DNA of 64,000 nt. Source: Tianweitania sediminis. GTDB lineage: Bacteria > Pseudomonadota > Alphaproteobacteria > Rhizobiales > Rhizobiaceae. Below the pieces are notes generated by a model. The model searched no databases. It saw nothing but the letters and a program-made list of their open reading frames with translations, and was not told the DNA's origin. Positions 8,002-16,016 of the stretch are shown piece by piece. Made by a program: the position numbers and the translations under genes. The DNA is taken from contig NZ_JAGIYY010000002.1 in NCBI RefSeq assembly GCF_017813335.1, forward strand, positions 372,001 through 436,000. Direction: 5' to 3'. Within the stretch, counting starts at the first letter, position 1, and each line of letters begins with the position of its first letter.

Positions 8002-8871
8002 TCAAAGGCGATAGCGCGACCAAGCGGCTTCTTCATCAAGCGCGCTGATCAGCCCGCTGGCTGCGGCGCCCGCGACATCGGGAGCGTTGAAGCCCGCCCC
8101 TGCACCGAGGAAGCCGAAGCGGCGGCCGAGCAGGCCCTTCGGTGGAGTGATCACTCGCAAGCGGATATTTTCGCCGTAGCGCGCCTTCAAGGTGCCGCGC
8201 AGGTCACCCAGTGCATCCACAAGCCCAAGGGCGTAACCGCGCTTGCCGGCCCAGAACACCCCCGTAAATAGCTCTGGGTCTTCGGCAAGCTTGGCGCCGC
8301 GCCGTGTTTTGACCAGATCGATAAAGGTTTGATGCACTTCCAGCTGCAGCGCCTTTAGCCGTTCCACGTCTTCCGGCTTTTCCGGTTTGAACGGGTCCAG
8401 AACCGCCTTATTTTCACCGGCCGTATGAACGCGCCGTTCGATGCCGAGCTTGGCGATCAGGTCCTGAAACCCGAAGGACGCGGAAACCACGCCGATGGAG
8501 CCGACGATCGACGACGGGTCTGCGATGATCTCGTCGCCGGCGATCGCAATCATGTAGCCGCCTGAAGCAGCCACATCTTCCACGAACACCAGAACCGTCT
8601 TCTTCTTTTCCGCCGCGAGGTCCCGAATGCGCTGATAGATCAGCCGAGACTGGACGGGCGATCCGCCCGGCGAGTTGACCGAGATCGCAACGGCCGGTGC
8701 CGCCTTGAACGAGAACGCCTTGTCGAGCAGTCCGGCGCAGGACGCGAGGTTGAGCGACGGGCGCAGCGGCGATCCGCCCGCCATGATCATTCCGTTGAGC
8801 CGCACAACCGGAATAACGACCTCCTCCTTGCGCATGGACCGGGGCAACAAGCGGCGAAGGAAGCGGTTCAC
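8002..8871 (-). CDS. S49 family signal peptide peptidase (SppA/SohB-like)
   Basis: A 289-residue single-domain S49 serine peptidase. The nucleophile Ser103 lies in AASGGYM (101-107) and the general base is expected at Lys155 in AGENKAVLDPF. NSPGG at 66-70 is the oxyanion-hole region. Family members degrade signal peptides or membrane proteins; this single-domain form is the normal type in alphaproteobacteria. I chose the GTG at 8871 (VNRFLRRLLP) because GGAG stands 10 bases upstream and homologues begin with a similar basic segment; the longer frame to 9024 runs into the methyltransferase gene and adds unrelated residues. No clear membrane anchor is seen. Confidence 0.9.
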   Translation of the reverse strand: MNRFLRRLLPRSMRKEEVVIPVVRLNGMIMAGGSPLRPSLNLASCAGLLDKAFSFKAAPAVAISVNSPGGSPVQSRLIYQRIRDLAAEKKKTVLVFVEDVAASGGYMIAIAGDEIIADPSSIVGSIGVVSASFGFQDLIAKLGIERRVHTAGENKAVLDPFKPEKPEDVERLKALQLEVHQTFIDLVKTRRGAKLAEDPELFTGVFWAGKRGYALGLVDALGDLRGTLKARYGENIRLRVITPPKGLLGRRFGFLGAGAGFNAPDVAGAAASGLISALDEEAAWSRYRL

Positions 8872-8938
8872 GGGGCGAAATCTCCGTTTGATTGGTGCAT
8901 CCCATGTAGGTGGCGAGGGTCGCGGTGCAATGGCGGCG

Positions 8939-9724
8939 CTAATCGCCGAACAAGCTCGTGCGACCGTTGTTGATCGCGTCGGCGCGCGGCGAAAACCCGT
9001 TGCCGCTCTCGCCGTGAACAACAAGGGGAGGGTAGAGCGACAGTGTGGCTCGCGAGCCCAGCACCGCGCGCAGGATGATGCGGGTGGCGGGAAGGTCGGG
9101 TCGGGGAAGCACAGGCACGATCTGCGCGCCGCCGAAGCGGCCGGCGAGGGCGGCGAGGATTTCGGGCAGCGATTGCGGTCGCGCGATCAAGGCGAGGCCA
9201 CCCTTCGGTCTCACGATTGCGGCAGCCGTCCGCAGCCATTGCGCAAACAGATCAGGGGTCAGCACATGCGCTTCCTGCCGCATCGGGTCAGGAGACGAGC
9301 GATCCAACGCAGCGTTGAATGGGGGGTTGAGGATCGCAAAATCCACGCTGTTGTCGTCGAGCCCGATCAGCCGCCGGGCGCCTCCGGTGTGGGTAACGTC
9401 CCCTTCCACGAGGCGCACGCGCGTTCGAAACGCCGCATTGGCGTCCAGCGCGAGCGTACGCGTCGCCCAAGCCACCATCTCGGCTGAGCGCTCAACAAAA
9501 AGTGCGCTGGCGCCTGGGCAGCGGGCAAGAACAGCCAGCCCCGCCGCTCCGGCGCCCGAACCAAGGTCGGCGACGGTGCCGCCGAAACCCGACGGCACCG
9601 CTGCAGCCAGCATCAGTGCATCCGTGCCCGCCCGATGGCCGGCGTCCTTCGGCTGCGCCAGATGAAAGGCCCCGCGATGGAAGGCATCGATCGTGTGCGG
9701 CGGCCATTCCTCCTGCGGCAACAC
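8939..9724 (-). CDS. tRNA1(Val) m6A37 methyltransferase-like protein (TrmN6 family)
   Basis: A roughly 261-residue class I SAM-dependent methyltransferase. VADLGSGAGAAGLAVLA (51-67) is the SAM-binding loop and NPPF (133-136) is the N6-adenine methyltransferase motif. The N-terminal segment DAFHRGAFHLAQPKDAGHRAGTDALMLAAAV matches the TrmN6 / YfiC group. The start is uncertain: GTG at 9724 is used because the only longer options overlap the DUF2007 gene; no strong ribosome binding site is visible. It sits between DUF2007 and the S49 peptidase in one direction. Confidence 0.85.
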   Translation of the reverse strand: MLPQEEWPPHTIDAFHRGAFHLAQPKDAGHRAGTDALMLAAAVPSGFGGTVADLGSGAGAAGLAVLARCPGASALFVERSAEMVAWATRTLALDANAAFRTRVRLVEGDVTHTGGARRLIGLDDNSVDFAILNPPFNAALDRSSPDPMRQEAHVLTPDLFAQWLRTAAAIVRPKGGLALIARPQSLPEILAALAGRFGGAQIVPVLPRPDLPATRIILRAVLGSRATLSLYPPLVVHGESGNGFSPRADAINNGRTSLFGD

Positions 9725-9731
9725 GGTTGGT

Positions 9732-9956
9732 TCAATCGCGCTTGATTTCGCCGGCAATGCCGGCATCCGCCAGGAGCGCGCGAGCCCTGTCGACGGCATC
9801 CGCGTCAACAAGGATGCGACGAGCAAGAATGCCCAAGGAGCCTTCCATGATGCTCATGTTCTGGTCGGCGACAAAGCAGGCGATCCCCGCGTCGCGCATC
9901 AGCGCTTCCACAAAGGAAATCAGCACTGCATCGTTGGTTCGCATCAATTCGATCAT
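9732..9956 (-). CDS. DUF2007 domain protein
   Basis: A 74-residue protein, MIELMRTNDAVLISFVEALMRDAG..., matching the DUF2007 (putative prokaryotic signal-transducing) fold, a small alpha/beta domain of unknown function. The tail after about residue 45 (RRILVDADAVDRARALLADAG) is the typical conserved end. The ATG at 9956 is chosen over upstream in-frame codons because it gives the family length. It is the first gene of the minus-strand run leading to moaB and is divergent from the polyprenyl synthase gene, with 129 bases between the two starts. Confidence 0.85.
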   Translation of the reverse strand: MIELMRTNDAVLISFVEALMRDAGIACFVADQNMSIMEGSLGILARRILVDADAVDRARALLADAGIAGEIKRD

Positions 9957-10085
9957 GCAGCCTAGCTGGCAGGAAAGCCTTGCGAAGTAAACAAGGCGCA
10001 GCACGCGCCAATTCGCCCCTTGCCGCGCAGAAGGGGGCAAAATAGAACCGGCCGTCGAATGGAAGTCGCGTCCGGGAGTTCTGCC

Positions 10086-11102
10086 GTGGGTGTTGTCGTG
10101 AACCTGGAAGACGGCAAGAAGCCGCAAGCCTCGATCGCCGAGCTCGTTGCGCTGACGGCGCAGGACATGGCGGCCGTCAACGAACTGATCCTATCGAAGG
10201 CGGGATCGGACGTTGCCATGATCCCGGAAGTTGCCAATCACCTGATCTCGTCCGGCGGCAAGCGGCTGCGTCCGATGCTGACTTTGGCGGCCGCCAAGAT
10301 GTTCAATTATGCCGGCGACGGGCACGTCAAGCTCGCCATGAGCGTCGAGTTCATGCACACGGCAACGCTGCTCCACGACGACGTGGTGGATGAAAGCGGC
10401 ATGCGGCGCGGCAAGAAGACTGCGCGCATGATCTGGGGCAACCAGGCGAGCGTCCTCGTTGGCGATTATCTGCTTGGCCAGGCTTTCCGCGTGATGGTGG
10501 AAGTGGGTTCTCTGGAAGCGCTCGACATCCTGTCCAACGCCGCAGCCGTGATTGCCGAAGGCGAGGTGCTGCAGCTTTCGGTATCCAAGAACCTGGAAAC
10601 CACCGAGGACGAATATCTGGAGGTCATCAAGGCGAAAACGGCTGCGTTGTTTTCGGCTGCGGCGGAAGTCGGCCCGGTGATCGCCAATGCGTCGCGCTCG
10701 GATCGCGCCGCCCTGCGCTCCTACGGAACCAATCTCGGACTGGCGTTCCAGTTGGTGGACGACGCGCTCGATTACGGCGGATCCAGCAAGGACCTCGGCA
10801 AGAATGTCGGCGACGATTTCCGCGAAGGCAAGGTCACGCTGCCGGTGATCCTGAGTTATCGGCGCGGCACGGAAGAGGAGCGGGCGTTCTGGCGCGAAGC
10901 GATCGAAACCGGCGAAGCCAGTGATGCGGCGCTCGAAAAGGCGTTTGGCATTATGAAGAAGCACGGCGCCATCGCCGACACGATCGGTCGCGCCCGTCAT
11001 TTCGGCGGCATCGCTCGCGACGCGCTGGCGCCCTTGCCGTCATCGCGACAGAAGGCTGCTCTCCTGGACGTGATCGACTTCTGCATCAGCCGCGTGGTTT
11101 GA
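10086..11102 (+). CDS. Long-chain polyprenyl diphosphate synthase (octaprenyl/decaprenyl type)
   Basis: A 338-residue trans-prenyltransferase. The first aspartate-rich motif is LLHDDVVDESGMRRG (95-109) and the second is DDALD (224-228), both intact. GGKRLRP (57-63) binds isopentenyl diphosphate. Such enzymes make the ubiquinone side chain, and ubiA lies 12 kb away. The chain length (C40 or C50) cannot be told by eye; small residues before the first motif favour a long product. The start is the GTG at 10086, preceded by GGGAG at 8 bases, giving the common length; an ATG further upstream has no ribosome binding site. Confidence 0.93.
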   Translation: MGVVVNLEDGKKPQASIAELVALTAQDMAAVNELILSKAGSDVAMIPEVANHLISSGGKRLRPMLTLAAAKMFNYAGDGHVKLAMSVEFMHTATLLHDDVVDESGMRRGKKTARMIWGNQASVLVGDYLLGQAFRVMVEVGSLEALDILSNAAAVIAEGEVLQLSVSKNLETTEDEYLEVIKAKTAALFSAAAEVGPVIANASRSDRAALRSYGTNLGLAFQLVDDALDYGGSSKDLGKNVGDDFREGKVTLPVILSYRRGTEEERAFWREAIETGEASDAALEKAFGIMKKHGAIADTIGRARHFGGIARDALAPLPSSRQKAALLDVIDFCISRVV

Positions 11103-11220
11103 CGCAGCGGCAGCCGTTGAAGCTGCACCGCAAAAAGGCCATGCTTGCGCGTAACTGCTTCGGCTTCGATATCGATGCCTTGACCAAAGCGAAGCGGGCC
11201 TGGCGCCCGGAAAGGATCCC

Positions 11221-13011
11221 ATGCGGCAGTTTCGCCAACGCGGCTTGAGCACACTCGCGCTTCTGGCAGCCCTTTCCACTGCGGCGATGCCGGCAGCCGC
11301 AAAAGAAAACGCCGCCGCGCCGCAGTTCGATCCGTCGCAGATCTCGACCTTTTCCGGCGCACTTTTAGCCGCCCGAACGGCCGAAACCGACAAGAACTTC
11401 GACGCTGCAACGGACTACTACAAGCGTGCTCTGGCGCTTGAACCGGATAACCAGGATGTGGAGCGCAGCCTGTTCCTGGGCTTGCTCGCACAGGGCGATT
11501 TCAACCAGTCGCTGCGGCATGCCGAAAAGTTGAAGCTGGTGCGCGGCGTTTCGCGCGTGGCCAGCATGACGCTCGGCATCGACGCCCTGCGCGACCGGCG
11601 CTACGCCGAAGCTGACAAGCTCTTTTCCGGAAGCATCGATTCCGATCTGGATCGTCTCGTGGCAGGCCTGCTTTCCGGATGGAGCAAGCTAGGCCTCGAT
11701 GCACCGCAAAGCGCGCTCGATTCCTTGGATCGGCTGGACGGCCCACCCTGGTTTTCGCTTTTCGTCAGCTATCATCGCGCCCTGATTGCAGAGGCAGCGG
11801 AGCTCAACGACGAAGCGCGCAGGACCTATGAAGCGACGCTCGCCAATCAGGATGCAGGCGGTGCTGCGCCGGATACCTATTTGCGCGCGGCCGAAGCCTA
11901 TGCCGGCTTCCTCGCCCGTCAGGGCGAAAAGGATGCCGCGATCCGTGTCTTGGACAGCGCGGACGATTTCATTGGCGGTCGCATTCCGATCGTCAAGCTG
12001 CGCGATCGTATCCGCGCCGGTGAAACCATCCAGCCGATGGTGAAATCTCCGGCCGAAGGCGGAGCCGAAGCCTTGCTCAACGTGGCGGCGGCTCTCAATC
12101 AAAGCGGCGGCGAGTCGTTTGTCCGCCTTTACCTGCAACTGGCGCGGGCGTTGCACCCTGACAGCGACATGATCCTTCTGCAGCTCGCCAGCATCGCTGA
12201 GCAGCAGCAATTGCCGGAAGAAGCGATCGCGCTCTACACGAAGATTCCCGACCGCTCGCCCCTGAAACGTGCAGCCGAACTGCAGATCGGGCTGAACCTT
12301 GCTGACCTGAAGCGGCACGACGAGGCGATCAAACATCTGCGCATCGCCCTGGAACAGGATAAAACCGACACCCGCGCCTATCTGGCGCTGGGCGGCGTTT
12401 ATTCCGGCCAGGAAAACTACCGCGCCGCCGCCGAGGTGTATGACGAGGCTGTCGCTGCCCTGCCGGCACCTGATCGCTCCAACTGGAACATCTTCTACCA
12501 GCGCGGCATCGCCTACGAGCGGCTGAAGCAGTGGGACAAGGCCGAACCGAATTTCCGCAAGGCACTGGAACTGTTTCCAGACCAGCCGCAGGTCCTGAAC
12601 TATCTCGGCTATTCCTGGGTCGACATGAACATGAACCTCGAGGAAGGCCTCGAGATGATCAAGCGAGCGGTGGAACTGCGTCCTTCCGACGGCTACATCG
12701 TCGATTCCCTTGGCTGGGCTTATTACCGCCTTGGCCGTTACGAGGATGCGGTCACGGAACTCGAGCGCGCTGTTTCGCTGAAGCCGGACGATCCGGTTCT
12801 GAACGACCACCTTGGTGACGCGTATTGGCGGGTCGGGCGCAAGCTGGAAGCCACCTTCCAGTGGAGCCACGCGATCGACCGCGAGCCGACCGAGGCCGAT
12901 CTGCCGAAGATCCGCGAAAAGCTTGCCAAGGGTCTTCCGGACATTCCGGCGCCGGCCGCTGCCGATGCCGAGCCAGCGAAACCTGCGCCGGCGGCCAGCA
13001 ACCCGGGCTGA
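11221..13011 (+). CDS. Exported tetratricopeptide repeat protein
   Basis: A 596-residue protein with a signal peptide (about residues 1-27, cleaved near AMPAAA-KENAA), then TPR arrays. Clear repeat units are seen near 55-90, 345-460 and especially 430-545 (AEPNFRKALELFPDQP, GLEMIKRAVELRPSDG, AVTELERAVSLKPDDP). The C-terminus is an Ala/Pro-rich tail. TPR proteins act as scaffolds; homologues beside polyprenyl synthase genes in Hyphomicrobiales have no assigned role. There is no lipobox. A hairpin at 13020-13041 follows. Confidence 0.85.
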   Translation: MRQFRQRGLSTLALLAALSTAAMPAAAKENAAAPQFDPSQISTFSGALLAARTAETDKNFDAATDYYKRALALEPDNQDVERSLFLGLLAQGDFNQSLRHAEKLKLVRGVSRVASMTLGIDALRDRRYAEADKLFSGSIDSDLDRLVAGLLSGWSKLGLDAPQSALDSLDRLDGPPWFSLFVSYHRALIAEAAELNDEARRTYEATLANQDAGGAAPDTYLRAAEAYAGFLARQGEKDAAIRVLDSADDFIGGRIPIVKLRDRIRAGETIQPMVKSPAEGGAEALLNVAAALNQSGGESFVRLYLQLARALHPDSDMILLQLASIAEQQQLPEEAIALYTKIPDRSPLKRAAELQIGLNLADLKRHDEAIKHLRIALEQDKTDTRAYLALGGVYSGQENYRAAAEVYDEAVAALPAPDRSNWNIFYQRGIAYERLKQWDKAEPNFRKALELFPDQPQVLNYLGYSWVDMNMNLEEGLEMIKRAVELRPSDGYIVDSLGWAYYRLGRYEDAVTELERAVSLKPDDPVLNDHLGDAYWRVGRKLEATFQWSHAIDREPTEADLPKIREKLAKGLPDIPAPAAADAEPAKPAPAASNPG

Positions 13012-13019
13012 TGGGTGCT

Positions 13020-13043
13020 GGGTCGCCGCAGAAGGCGACCCTT
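13020..13043. terminator. Hairpin terminator after the TPR gene
   Basis: An 8-bp perfect stem (13020-13027 with 13034-13041), loop GCAGAA, then TTAT. It lies 9 bases after the TPR stop and just before the convergent cation transporter, so it may serve both. Confidence 0.55.
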
Positions 13044-13056
13044 ATCCCCGGCCTTC

Positions 13057-13785
13057 TCAGGTATGCGACAGCTGATTTCCGCCGTCGCGGTACTCGCCGA
13101 GCGCTTGCCGGAGGATCTGCACCGAGGACGTAAGGAAGATGCCGGCCATGATCGCGGCGACGATCAGGTCGGGCCAAGCCGTTGCGGTGGCCCAAACGCC
13201 GGCGGCTGCCGCCATGACGATTACGTTGCCGATGGCATCATTGCGCGAGCAAAGCCAGACGGAACGGACATTGGCGTCGCCATCCTTGTAGGATCGCAGC
13301 AGCACCACCGAGGCGAGATTGGCAGCCAGCGCCAGAAAGCCGATCAAACCCATGATCTCGGCCTGCGGAACGCCAAGCACCAGGGTCTGGTATAGCGTCG
13401 AGCCGAACACCCAAAGCGCCATCAGGAACAGCGACGCGCCCTTCGCGAGTGCTGCCGTGGCGCGCACCCGCAGGCTTGCCCCGATCACGGCAAGGCTCAA
13501 GCCGTAGGTGATCGTATCGGCCAGGAAATCGAGCGCGTCCGCTTGCAGTGCCTTTGAGCCGGCAAGCTGGCCCGCAACCGTTTCCAGCGCGAACATGCCG
13601 CCGTTGATGGCGATCACGAGCCAAAGTATCTGCTTGTAGCGCCGGTCCATGCCGTCAAACACCGGGACGCCCGGGGCGCAGCAGCTTGGGGCCGCATCAG
13701 GCCCACCTGAGTGCGCGCGTCGGTCGTGATCATGATGATGGTGAGGGTCGTGCGTCGCTTCCGCTGAGCAGCAGGCGTCAGCCAT
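13057..13785 (-). CDS. CDF-like heavy-metal cation transporter lacking the C-terminal domain
   Basis: A 242-residue inner-membrane protein with a metal-binding-looking N-terminus (CC at 5-6, a His-rich HHHHDHD stretch, CC at 35-36) followed by about six hydrophobic segments. The segment ADALDFLADT in the second helix and SRNDAIGN in the fifth sit where CDF transporters carry their metal ligands. The protein ends soon after helix 6 (GEYRDGG), so the cytoplasmic dimerisation domain of classic CDF exporters is absent. It is divergent from a MerR-type regulator, and its promoter overlaps that regulator's operator, so metal export (Zn, Cd or Pb) is the likely role. GGAG precedes the ATG at good spacing. 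Confidence 0.85.
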   Translation of the reverse strand: MADACCSAEATHDPHHHHDHDRRAHSGGPDAAPSCCAPGVPVFDGMDRRYKQILWLVIAINGGMFALETVAGQLAGSKALQADALDFLADTITYGLSLAVIGASLRVRATAALAKGASLFLMALWVFGSTLYQTLVLGVPQAEIMGLIGFLALAANLASVVLLRSYKDGDANVRSVWLCSRNDAIGNVIVMAAAAGVWATATAWPDLIVAAIMAGIFLTSSVQILRQALGEYRDGGNQLSHT

Positions 13786-13815
13786 GGCTTCACTCCTTTA
13801 AACAGCCAGGCGACA

Positions 13816-13846
13816 TCACTACAATCTCTAGTGACTATAGGTGCAA
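13816..13846 (-). promoter_or_regulatory. CadR/PbrR-type promoter-operator of the cation transporter
   Basis: On the minus strand TTGCAC, a 19-base spacer CTATAGTCACTAGAGATTG, then TAGTGA. The 19-base spacer is the hallmark of promoters activated by MerR-family regulators, and the spacer strongly resembles the CadR/PbrR operator core. The dyad itself is 13819-13840, centred on CTAG. The distance to the transporter ATG is about 30 bases. The divergent regulator gene starts 8 bases beyond the -35. Confidence 0.8.
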
Positions 13847-13853
13847 GCAGAAA

Positions 13854-14315
13854 ATGCGCGATCTTTCCATTGGTGAACTGTCCCGCCGCACGAAGGTGAA
13901 GGTGCCAACCGTGCGTTATTACGAGGATGTCGGACTGATGCCGGCGCCCCCCCGTTCAGAAGGAAAGCAGCGGCGGTATGACGCCGATGCCGTTTCGAGG
14001 CTGAACTTCATCCGCCACGCGCGTGAACTCGGCTTTGAAGTTAACGCGATCCGCGAGCTTCTTGATCTGTCTGCCGATCGCTATCGACCGTGCGAGGAGA
14101 TCGACGCGATTGCCAGCCGCCATCTGTCCGACGTGACCCGGCGGATTGCCCAGTTGCAGATGCTGGAAAAAGAGCTGCAGCGAATGGTGCAGCAGTGCGG
14201 ACATGGCAGCGTGGAAGACTGCCGGGTGATCGAAACACTCAACGATCACGCCCATTGCAGCCCCAACGCGCATCCGATCGGGTTATCGCCTCGCGACCGC
14301 GCCGGCTCGCCTTGA
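13854..14315 (+). CDS. MerR-family heavy-metal regulator (CadR/PbrR/ZntR-like)
   Basis: A 153-residue MerR-type activator. The N-terminal winged helix is MRDLSIGELSRRTKVKVPTV with RYYEDVGLMPAP (21-32), and a long dimerisation helix covers about 80-115. Cysteines at 80, 115 and 123 match the three-cysteine site of the divalent-metal sensors (Zn/Cd/Pb), while the CueR-type Cu(I) pattern is not seen. A short His/Cys-containing tail (DHAHCSPNAH) follows, as in CadR. It is divergent from the CDF-like transporter across a single operator, so it should both activate the exporter and limit itself. Only about 8 bases separate its ATG from the -35 of the other promoter, so its own leader must be very short. 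Confidence 0.92.
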   Translation: MRDLSIGELSRRTKVKVPTVRYYEDVGLMPAPPRSEGKQRRYDADAVSRLNFIRHARELGFEVNAIRELLDLSADRYRPCEEIDAIASRHLSDVTRRIAQLQMLEKELQRMVQQCGHGSVEDCRVIETLNDHAHCSPNAHPIGLSPRDRAGSP

Positions 14316-14375
14316 CGCTCTTTCCACCCCGTCCTAGGAGGGCGCCTCGCATTCTCCAGTTCTGTCGAGGCTTCC

Positions 14376-15326
14376 GTGACAGCGACGACTCACTTCCACA
14401 ATGACCCGAAGCGCTCGTTTCAGGGTCTGATTCTAACGCTTCACGCCTATTGGGCCGACTATGGTTGCGTGGTGCTGCAGCCCTACGACATGGAAGTGGG
14501 AGCGGGCACGTTCCACCCCGCCACCACCTTGCGGGCGCTAGGACCGAAGCCTTGGAATGCCGCTTACGTGCAACCGTCGCGCCGCCCGAAGGATGGGCGC
14601 TATGGCGAAAACCCAAACCGTCTCCAGCATTATTACCAGTACCAGGTTATCCTGAAGCCCAACCCGTCGAACCTGCAGGAGCTTTACCTCGGTTCCTTGA
14701 AGGCGATCGGGATCGATCCGCTTTTGCACGACATCCGCTTCGTCGAGGATGACTGGGAAAGCCCGACGCTGGGCGCCTGGGGGCTTGGCTGGGAGTGTTG
14801 GTGCGACGGCATGGAAGTGTCGCAGTTCACGTATTTCCAGCAGGTGTGCGGCATCGAATGCGCGCCGGTCGCCGGCGAGCTGACCTACGGCCTCGAACGC
14901 CTCGCGATGTATGTGCAGGGCGTTGATAACGTCTACGACCTCAACTTCAACGGCCGCGACGGTGACGAAAAGGTCACCTACGGTGACGTGTTCCTTCAGG
15001 CCGAGCAGGAATATTCCCGCTACAACTTCGAGCATGCTGATACGGCGATGCTGTTGCAGCACTTCGTGGATGCGGAAAAGGAATGCCAGGCGCTGCTTGT
15101 CGCCGGTGCACCGCAGAATGGCGGCGTGCAGCGGGTGATCTTTCCCGCCTATGATCAGGCAATCAAGGCGAGCCACGTGTTCAACCTGCTCGATGCCCGC
15201 GGCGTGATCTCGGTCACGGAGCGGCAGAACTACATTCTGCGGGTGCGCAACCTTGCCAAGGCCTGCGGCGAAGCGTTTCTGCTGACGGACGCGGGCGGTT
15301 ACGTGGCGCGCAGCGCCGCAGCCTGA
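14376..15326 (+). CDS. glyQ: Glycine--tRNA ligase alpha subunit
   Basis: A 316-residue alpha chain of the heterotetrameric bacterial GlyRS; it carries the class II catalytic core that activates glycine. Hallmarks include [31 protein letters not shown] (motif region, 16-46), [20 protein letters not shown] and [13 protein letters not shown]. The start is GTG at 14376. The beta chain gene glyS starts 2.75 kb downstream; lemA and a DUF2207 gene are inserted between the two, while in many relatives the pair is closer. Confidence 0.97.
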   Translation: MTATTHFHNDPKRSFQGLILTLHAYWADYGCVVLQPYDMEVGAGTFHPATTLRALGPKPWNAAYVQPSRRPKDGRYGENPNRLQHYYQYQVILKPNPSNLQELYLGSLKAIGIDPLLHDIRFVEDDWESPTLGAWGLGWECWCDGMEVSQFTYFQQVCGIECAPVAGELTYGLERLAMYVQGVDNVYDLNFNGRDGDEKVTYGDVFLQAEQEYSRYNFEHADTAMLLQHFVDAEKECQALLVAGAPQNGGVQRVIFPAYDQAIKASHVFNLLDARGVISVTERQNYILRVRNLAKACGEAFLLTDAGGYVARSAAA

Positions 15327-15424
15327 CAAAAGGCGCTCGCGGCGCGGGGATCGGTCTTGCCGCCGCACCGCAGGGATGCATGATGGCGCGGCTGGCCGCT
15401 TGGCCTTTCTGAAGGGGAACAGGA

Positions 15425-15994
15425 ATGGACTTCGGGGTCGGCACAATCGTTCTTGTCGTGATCGCATTGATCGCAGTCTATGTGGTCGTGATCTACAATG
15501 GCCTCGTGCGCGCCAGGCAACTCGTGCAGGAAGCCTGGTCCGGCATCGATGTGCAGCTCAAGCGGCGCGCCGACCTCATTCCCAACCTGATCGAAACCGT
15601 GAAGGGCTACGCCGCACATGAGCGGCAAGCGCTGGAAGAAGTCACGGCCATGCGGGCTCGCGCCCAAAGCGTGCCGAGCGGCGATGTCGCCGCGCGTGCG
15701 CAAGCCGAAGGCATGCTGAGCCAGTCACTCGGCCGGCTTTTTGCGGTGGCCGAAGCCTATCCGGACCTCAAGGCAAACCAGAACTTTCTTCAGCTGCAAA
15801 CCACCTTGGAAACCACCGAAGGTGAAATCCAGATGTCGCGGCGGTATTACAACGGCGCGGCGCGCGACCTGAACATCAAGGTCGAGAGCTTTCCGTCGAA
15901 CCTTGTTGCAAACTCCTTCGGCTTCAAGAAGGCGGATTACTTCGAGATCGAGAATCCCGCTGATCGCGCCGTTCCCAAGGTTGCCTTCAGCTAA
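15425..15994 (+). CDS. lemA: LemA family protein
   Basis: A 189-residue protein with an N-terminal membrane helix (about residues 6-24) and a long helical domain carrying the LemA signature: YNGLVRARQLVQEAWSGIDVQLKRRADLIPNLIETVKGY and a conserved C-terminal SFPSNLVANSFGFKKADYFEIE. LemA proteins face outward from the membrane and their function is not known. AGGA lies 1-4 bases before the ATG and AAGGGG a little further upstream. It is followed after 22 bases by a DUF2207 protein, a partnership often seen. Confidence 0.95.
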   Translation: MDFGVGTIVLVVIALIAVYVVVIYNGLVRARQLVQEAWSGIDVQLKRRADLIPNLIETVKGYAAHERQALEEVTAMRARAQSVPSGDVAARAQAEGMLSQSLGRLFAVAEAYPDLKANQNFLQLQTTLETTEGEIQMSRRYYNGAARDLNIKVESFPSNLVANSFGFKKADYFEIENPADRAVPKVAFS

Positions 15995-16016
15995 GCGCCG
16001 CAGGCTGTTTTTCGCC

